Positions 61,139-64,000 of a stretch of DNA of 64,000 nucleotides are shown here, piece after piece. Source of the DNA: Neptunicoccus cionae (GTDB lineage: Bacteria > Pseudomonadota > Alphaproteobacteria > Rhodobacterales > Rhodobacteraceae). Numbering within the stretch: position 1 is the first letter of the stretch; each line of letters starts with the position of its first letter. Made by a program: the position numbers and the translations under genes. Below the pieces are notes generated by a model that was not told where the DNA came from, did not search any database, and worked only from the letters and a program-made list of their open reading frames with translations. The stretch lies in NCBI RefSeq assembly GCF_014643735.1, contig NZ_BMKA01000003.1, positions 540,000 to 603,999 of the forward strand. The letters run 5' to 3'.

Positions 61139-64000
61139 TTACGCAGGCGTCAGGTTAAGGTCATCAATGACAACACTCGAACCATCCAGCGCGTAGATTT
61201 CAACCGCATTGATGCCATCGAATTTGCTATCGAAGTCGGCAGAAGGATCGTCAAACAGCGTAGTCCCGAAATCGAGGAGTGTGGCACTTGTAGAGGCATC
61301 AACAACGAAGTCAAAATGATCTACTTCGACGTAATCCGCGTTGTAAGTTTTGAAACTCGAATCGGGGGTCGTGTCGATAAATTCTGCGCGATACGAAACG
61401 ATGCGGATTGTGACGCCATCCAATGCGACCGCGTTCAGTGACAGCCTCTCCAGATTGAATTCCGCGCCATAACCAAAGCTCTCGCCCCCACCTCGCGATG
61501 CCATCGTCGTGCCGCTGGTCGCGAAAGTCGCGTATGACTCCGCGTCCTCTATTCGGACTGTCGCTGCATCGTCATAGATTGCGAAAGGGTTACTGGCGCC
61601 GTCGACCGGCGGCGTGATCAACACGTTGTCACCGCCTGTTGTCGTTTGCCCGTTGGCCACGCCTTCCTGCGCCCGCGAAGGATCTTCGGCATATTCATCG
61701 GTTTCCATCACCGAGGCTTCAGTGTTGAAAATGAAACCGTCCAAGCTATCAATCGAAACTGAATTGCTATCTGCCGAAGAATATTCCTCAAAATCGAACA
61801 CCGATGGTGTGGGGGCAACTGCATCCGCAGGATCGGATACGGCAATGTTAACGCTTGCTTCAACAGATGCATTTTCAGCGCCGGAATCGTCCGTTACGGT
61901 AAAGTTCAACGAAATCGGCACATCTTCACCATCCGCAAGCCCCAGATCCGCAATGTCAAAGGTCAGGATATTGCTCGTCCCGTCAAAACTGCTTGTGATC
62001 GTATCAGGCGTCGCGCCGCCTTCATCGCTACCAAAAGATACTGAAAGATCGGAAAAAGTAAGCCCGTCGCCATCGGAATCACTGACAAACAGGTCCAGAT
62101 CCAAATTGACGGACGTCCCTACAAAATGGTCGCGAGATAGCTCGGTTCGCTCTAGGTTATCAGGATTGTATGAGACCAGATCATGTCCGTCGGTAACAAT
62201 TTCCAACTCGTACAGCGGACCAGCGACGGATGGCGGATTATTCTCGGCAGGCGTTTCGGTATACGGCCCATCCACATTGAGCGTCACCGTCCCGACCACG
62301 GTTGCATTTGTCTCTCCGGTGTTGTCATCCACGGTTACCGCAAACTCGGTCGTGATAGATTGGCCCGCCTCCAAAGTGAAAATATCCGGATCGGTCCAAA
62401 ACACATGCAGATCTGTGCCACGCAGCTCGTACCCTAAGACGGTGCCGCTGTTAATCGTCACGCCGAATGACAAATCATCCAGATCCGCATCCGATGCCAA
62501 AGCCGCAAGGTCGATCACAATATCCCGGTTAGTCGCGTTTTCATCCACAACTGTATCGGTAAACACCGGCTGGTTGTTCGGTGTATCTACCTCCTCTTCC
62601 GGCCCAGCACCATCTTCAATGGTCAGTTGAATGATGCCGGTGTCAAAGCTGTTGGCTTTGCCTTCCCCGTCGTTCACCTCGTAGGAGATTTCCAGAGCAA
62701 TCTCCGGCGCGACACCTGTTTCTTCATCCGGGACAATGTTGAACTGTGCAGGGTCGATCGTCAGCACACCGTCAACCAGTGTATATTCAACCGTCCCGTC
62801 ACGACCGGAGCCCGAAATCGCAATATTTCCAAACGTAAGGACCGTGCCTGCATCCTCGTCTGATGCAAGTTCGTTCAGATCAATGACAATCGGATCGATA
62901 TCACCCTTGCGTATTTCGGCATCCTGCGCCACCGGCGCATTGTTGGTGTTGATTGGCGTTGGATCGTCCGAGCCGTTCACAGTCAGATCAAACGACATCG
63001 ACACAGAACTGTTGGCAGTGCCACTGCCGTCATCTGCTTTAAACGTCATAATCCCGTTGAAAACCTCGCCCGCACCCAAGGCCAGTTCGCTGGGATCAAA
63101 GCTGAACACACTGCCCGTGAAGGCCGTCCCAACCTGTACTGCACGACCTGTGTCAGCATTAATCAAGCTGACGAGAGAGTAGTCCAGATCGGTGGTTTCA
63201 ACATCGCTCGCATAACTGGAGAGATCGAAGCCGAACGCGCCGTCTGCCTCGTTTATAACGGCATCAGCCACTGTTCCGACCAGCACGGGCGCATCATTTA
63301 CGGAAGCGACCTCTACGACCACAGTCTTCGTAACCGTCCCGCCGTTGCCATCGATGACAGAGTAGCTGAAGCTGTCAGTGCCAAAGAAGTTTGCGGCAGG
63401 TTTATAAATGAAGCCACCGTCAGACGCGACTGTCACCGCGCCATTCGCGGCGTCAGTTTCCAGAGCGAAGACCAGACTGTCGCCTTCCACATCCGTAGCC
63501 AGCAAAGTTCCTGTCAGGTCATTGTCTTCCGCCACAGCCGCCTCTGCGGTCAGCGCTTCGGGCGCGTCATTAACGGCGTTCACCGTAAGGTTGACCGTCT
63601 GCGTATCCGACCCGCCGTTTCCATCAGTGACCGTAAAGGTAAAGCTATCCGTGCCATTAAAGTCTGCACCGGGTTTATAGGCATAAGTTCCGTCCGCACG
63701 CAGCGCAACCGCGCCCTTCGCACCGTCTGTTTCAAGGGCAAAGGTCAGGATGTCCCCATCAATGTCACTGGCCACCAGAGTACCGGAGATCAATCCATCC
63801 TCATCACCAACGCCAGAAGCCGCCTGCGCAACCGGCGCGTCGTTTACAGGGGCTACGGTGATATTAACCGTTTGCGTATCTGTGCCGCCGTTCCCGTCAC
63901 TTACGGTGTAGGTGAAGCTGTCAGAGCCGTTAAAATCCGCATTGGGCGTGTAAGAATAGCTGCCATCGCTTGCCATAGCGACGGATCCATTGGCACCATC
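61139..64000 (-). CDS. Giant cadherin/Ig-like repeat surface protein (5' end missing)
   Basis: The frame is open to the right edge, so the start lies outside; 953 C-terminal residues are visible. Residues from the edge to about position 245 are tandem repeats of about 95 residues with FNGTDSFTFTVTDGNGGSDTQTV and VNDAPVA, the VCBS/tandem-95 and cadherin-like pattern. The next part has more divergent repeats (about 115 residues each) and acidic calcium-like Asp/Asn motifs. The last 230 residues are a distinct domain ending in VVIDDLNLTPA. No RTX GGxGxD repeats or PEP-CTERM are seen in the visible part. Adhesion or biofilm is the likely role. Confidence 0.8.
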   Translation of the reverse strand, partial: DGANGSVAMASDGSYSYTPNADFNGSDSFTYTVSDGNGGTDTQTVNITVAPVNDAPVAQAASGVGDEDGLISGTLVASDIDGDILTFALETDGAKGAVALRADGTYAYKPGADFNGTDSFTFTVTDGNGGSDTQTVNLTVNAVNDAPEALTAEAAVAEDNDLTGTLLATDVEGDSLVFALETDAANGAVTVASDGGFIYKPAANFFGTDSFSYSVIDGNGGTVTKTVVVEVASVNDAPVLVGTVADAVINEADGAFGFDLSSYASDVETTDLDYSLVSLINADTGRAVQVGTAFTGSVFSFDPSELALGAGEVFNGIMTFKADDGSGTANSSVSMSFDLTVNGSDDPTPINTNNAPVAQDAEIRKGDIDPIVIDLNELASDEDAGTVLTFGNIAISGSGRDGTVEYTLVDGVLTIDPAQFNIVPDEETGVAPEIALEISYEVNDGEGKANSFDTGIIQLTIEDGAGPEEEVDTPNNQPVFTDTVVDENATNRDIVIDLAALASDADLDDLSFGVTINSGTVLGYELRGTDLHVFWTDPDIFTLEAGQSITTEFAVTVDDNTGETNATVVGTVTLNVDGPYTETPAENNPPSVAGPLYELEIVTDGHDLVSYNPDNLERTELSRDHFVGTSVNLDLDLFVSDSDGDGLTFSDLSVSFGSDEGGATPDTITSSFDGTSNILTFDIADLGLADGEDVPISLNFTVTDDSGAENASVEASVNIAVSDPADAVAPTPSVFDFEEYSSADSNSVSIDSLDGFIFNTEASVMETDEYAEDPSRAQEGVANGQTTTGGDNVLITPPVDGASNPFAIYDDAATVRIEDAESYATFATSGTTMASRGGGESFGYGAEFNLERLSLNAVALDGVTIRIVSYRAEFIDTTPDSSFKTYNADYVEVDHFDFVVDASTSATLLDFGTTLFDDPSADFDSKFDGINAVEIYALDGSSVVIDDLNLTPA

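Noticed and set aside
61800-64000. Regular repeats at the right edge considered as a CRISPR array
   Set aside because: The periodicity is about 285-300 bases, in frame, and encodes cadherin-like units. Short identical repeats with unique spacers are absent.

Overview
The window looks like core chromosome of a Rhodobacterales (Roseobacter-group) alphaproteobacterium. The evidence is the gene content: a C4-type 5-aminolevulinate synthase (hemA), ornithine-lipid synthase olsB, a double-length dCTP deaminase, the lptF-lptG-lptD-surA-pdxA-rsmA run, yceD-rpmF-plsX-fabH-ihfA, a DUF4167 protein, and a sulfite-reduction operon carrying DUF2849 and DUF934 partners. Every species-level statement is inference. 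Genes are densely packed, often with ATGA, TGATG or TAATG overlaps. I see no rRNA, CRISPR array, insertion sequence, integrase or prophage.

Layout. 1-2.1 kb: end of a YrhK-like gene, olsB, msrB and bamE. 2.2-6.6 kb: yceD-rpmF-plsX-fabH, then ihfA and a MerR regulator. 6.7-8.1 kb: tRNA-Pro(GGG) and a long dcd. 8.1-15 kb (minus strand): dgt, argS, a SPOR protein, nagZ, scpA, scpB and a small basic protein. 15-20.9 kb: erpA, xthA, a sulfotransferase-like and a kinase-like gene, a CAU tRNA, a DMT transporter, purM and purN. 21.2-23.1 kb: an orphan TadE/TadG-like pair. 23.2-28.8 kb: ndk, a YheS-like ABC-F ATPase, marC, a retropepsin-like protease, holC and pepA. 28.9-36.3 kb: LPS-transport and outer-membrane biogenesis operon. 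36.3-44.8 kb: a DUF4167 gene, prmC-prfA, ispG, a RodZ-like protein, hemA, a MarR regulator and sdhE. 45-46.6 kb: an aspartate aminotransferase and a small unknown.

46.6-52.7 kb is assimilatory sulfur metabolism: an Lrp/AsnC regulator diverges from cysG-DUF2849-cysI-cysH-DUF934, followed by fpr. Siroheme made by CysG is the cofactor of CysI, CysH makes the sulfite, and Fpr could supply electrons.

53.0-55.6 kb is the most notable system: a four-gene bufferin-type RiPP operon (DUF2282 secreted Cys-containing precursor, DUF692/MNIO iron enzyme, DUF2063 partner, DoxX membrane protein). In the characterised family, cysteines of the precursor are oxidatively modified and the exported product buffers copper. 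The class has been described, but this locus should be read as a candidate metal-binding peptide pathway.

55.6-61.1 kb: an ArsC-like protein, cspA with a tRNA-like relic upstream, a secreted unknown, an ABC importer of unknown ligand with a GntR regulator, and a MarR regulator. 61.1 kb to the right edge: the C-terminal 953 residues of a giant cadherin/Ig-like repeat protein whose start lies outside the window.

Small-scale structure includes a near-consensus IHF site at the ihfA promoter, a hairpin that holds both stop codons of a convergent pair, a 24-bp repeat found at two convergent gene junctions, a long dyad between tRNA-Pro and dcd, and palindromes upstream of fpr and cysG.
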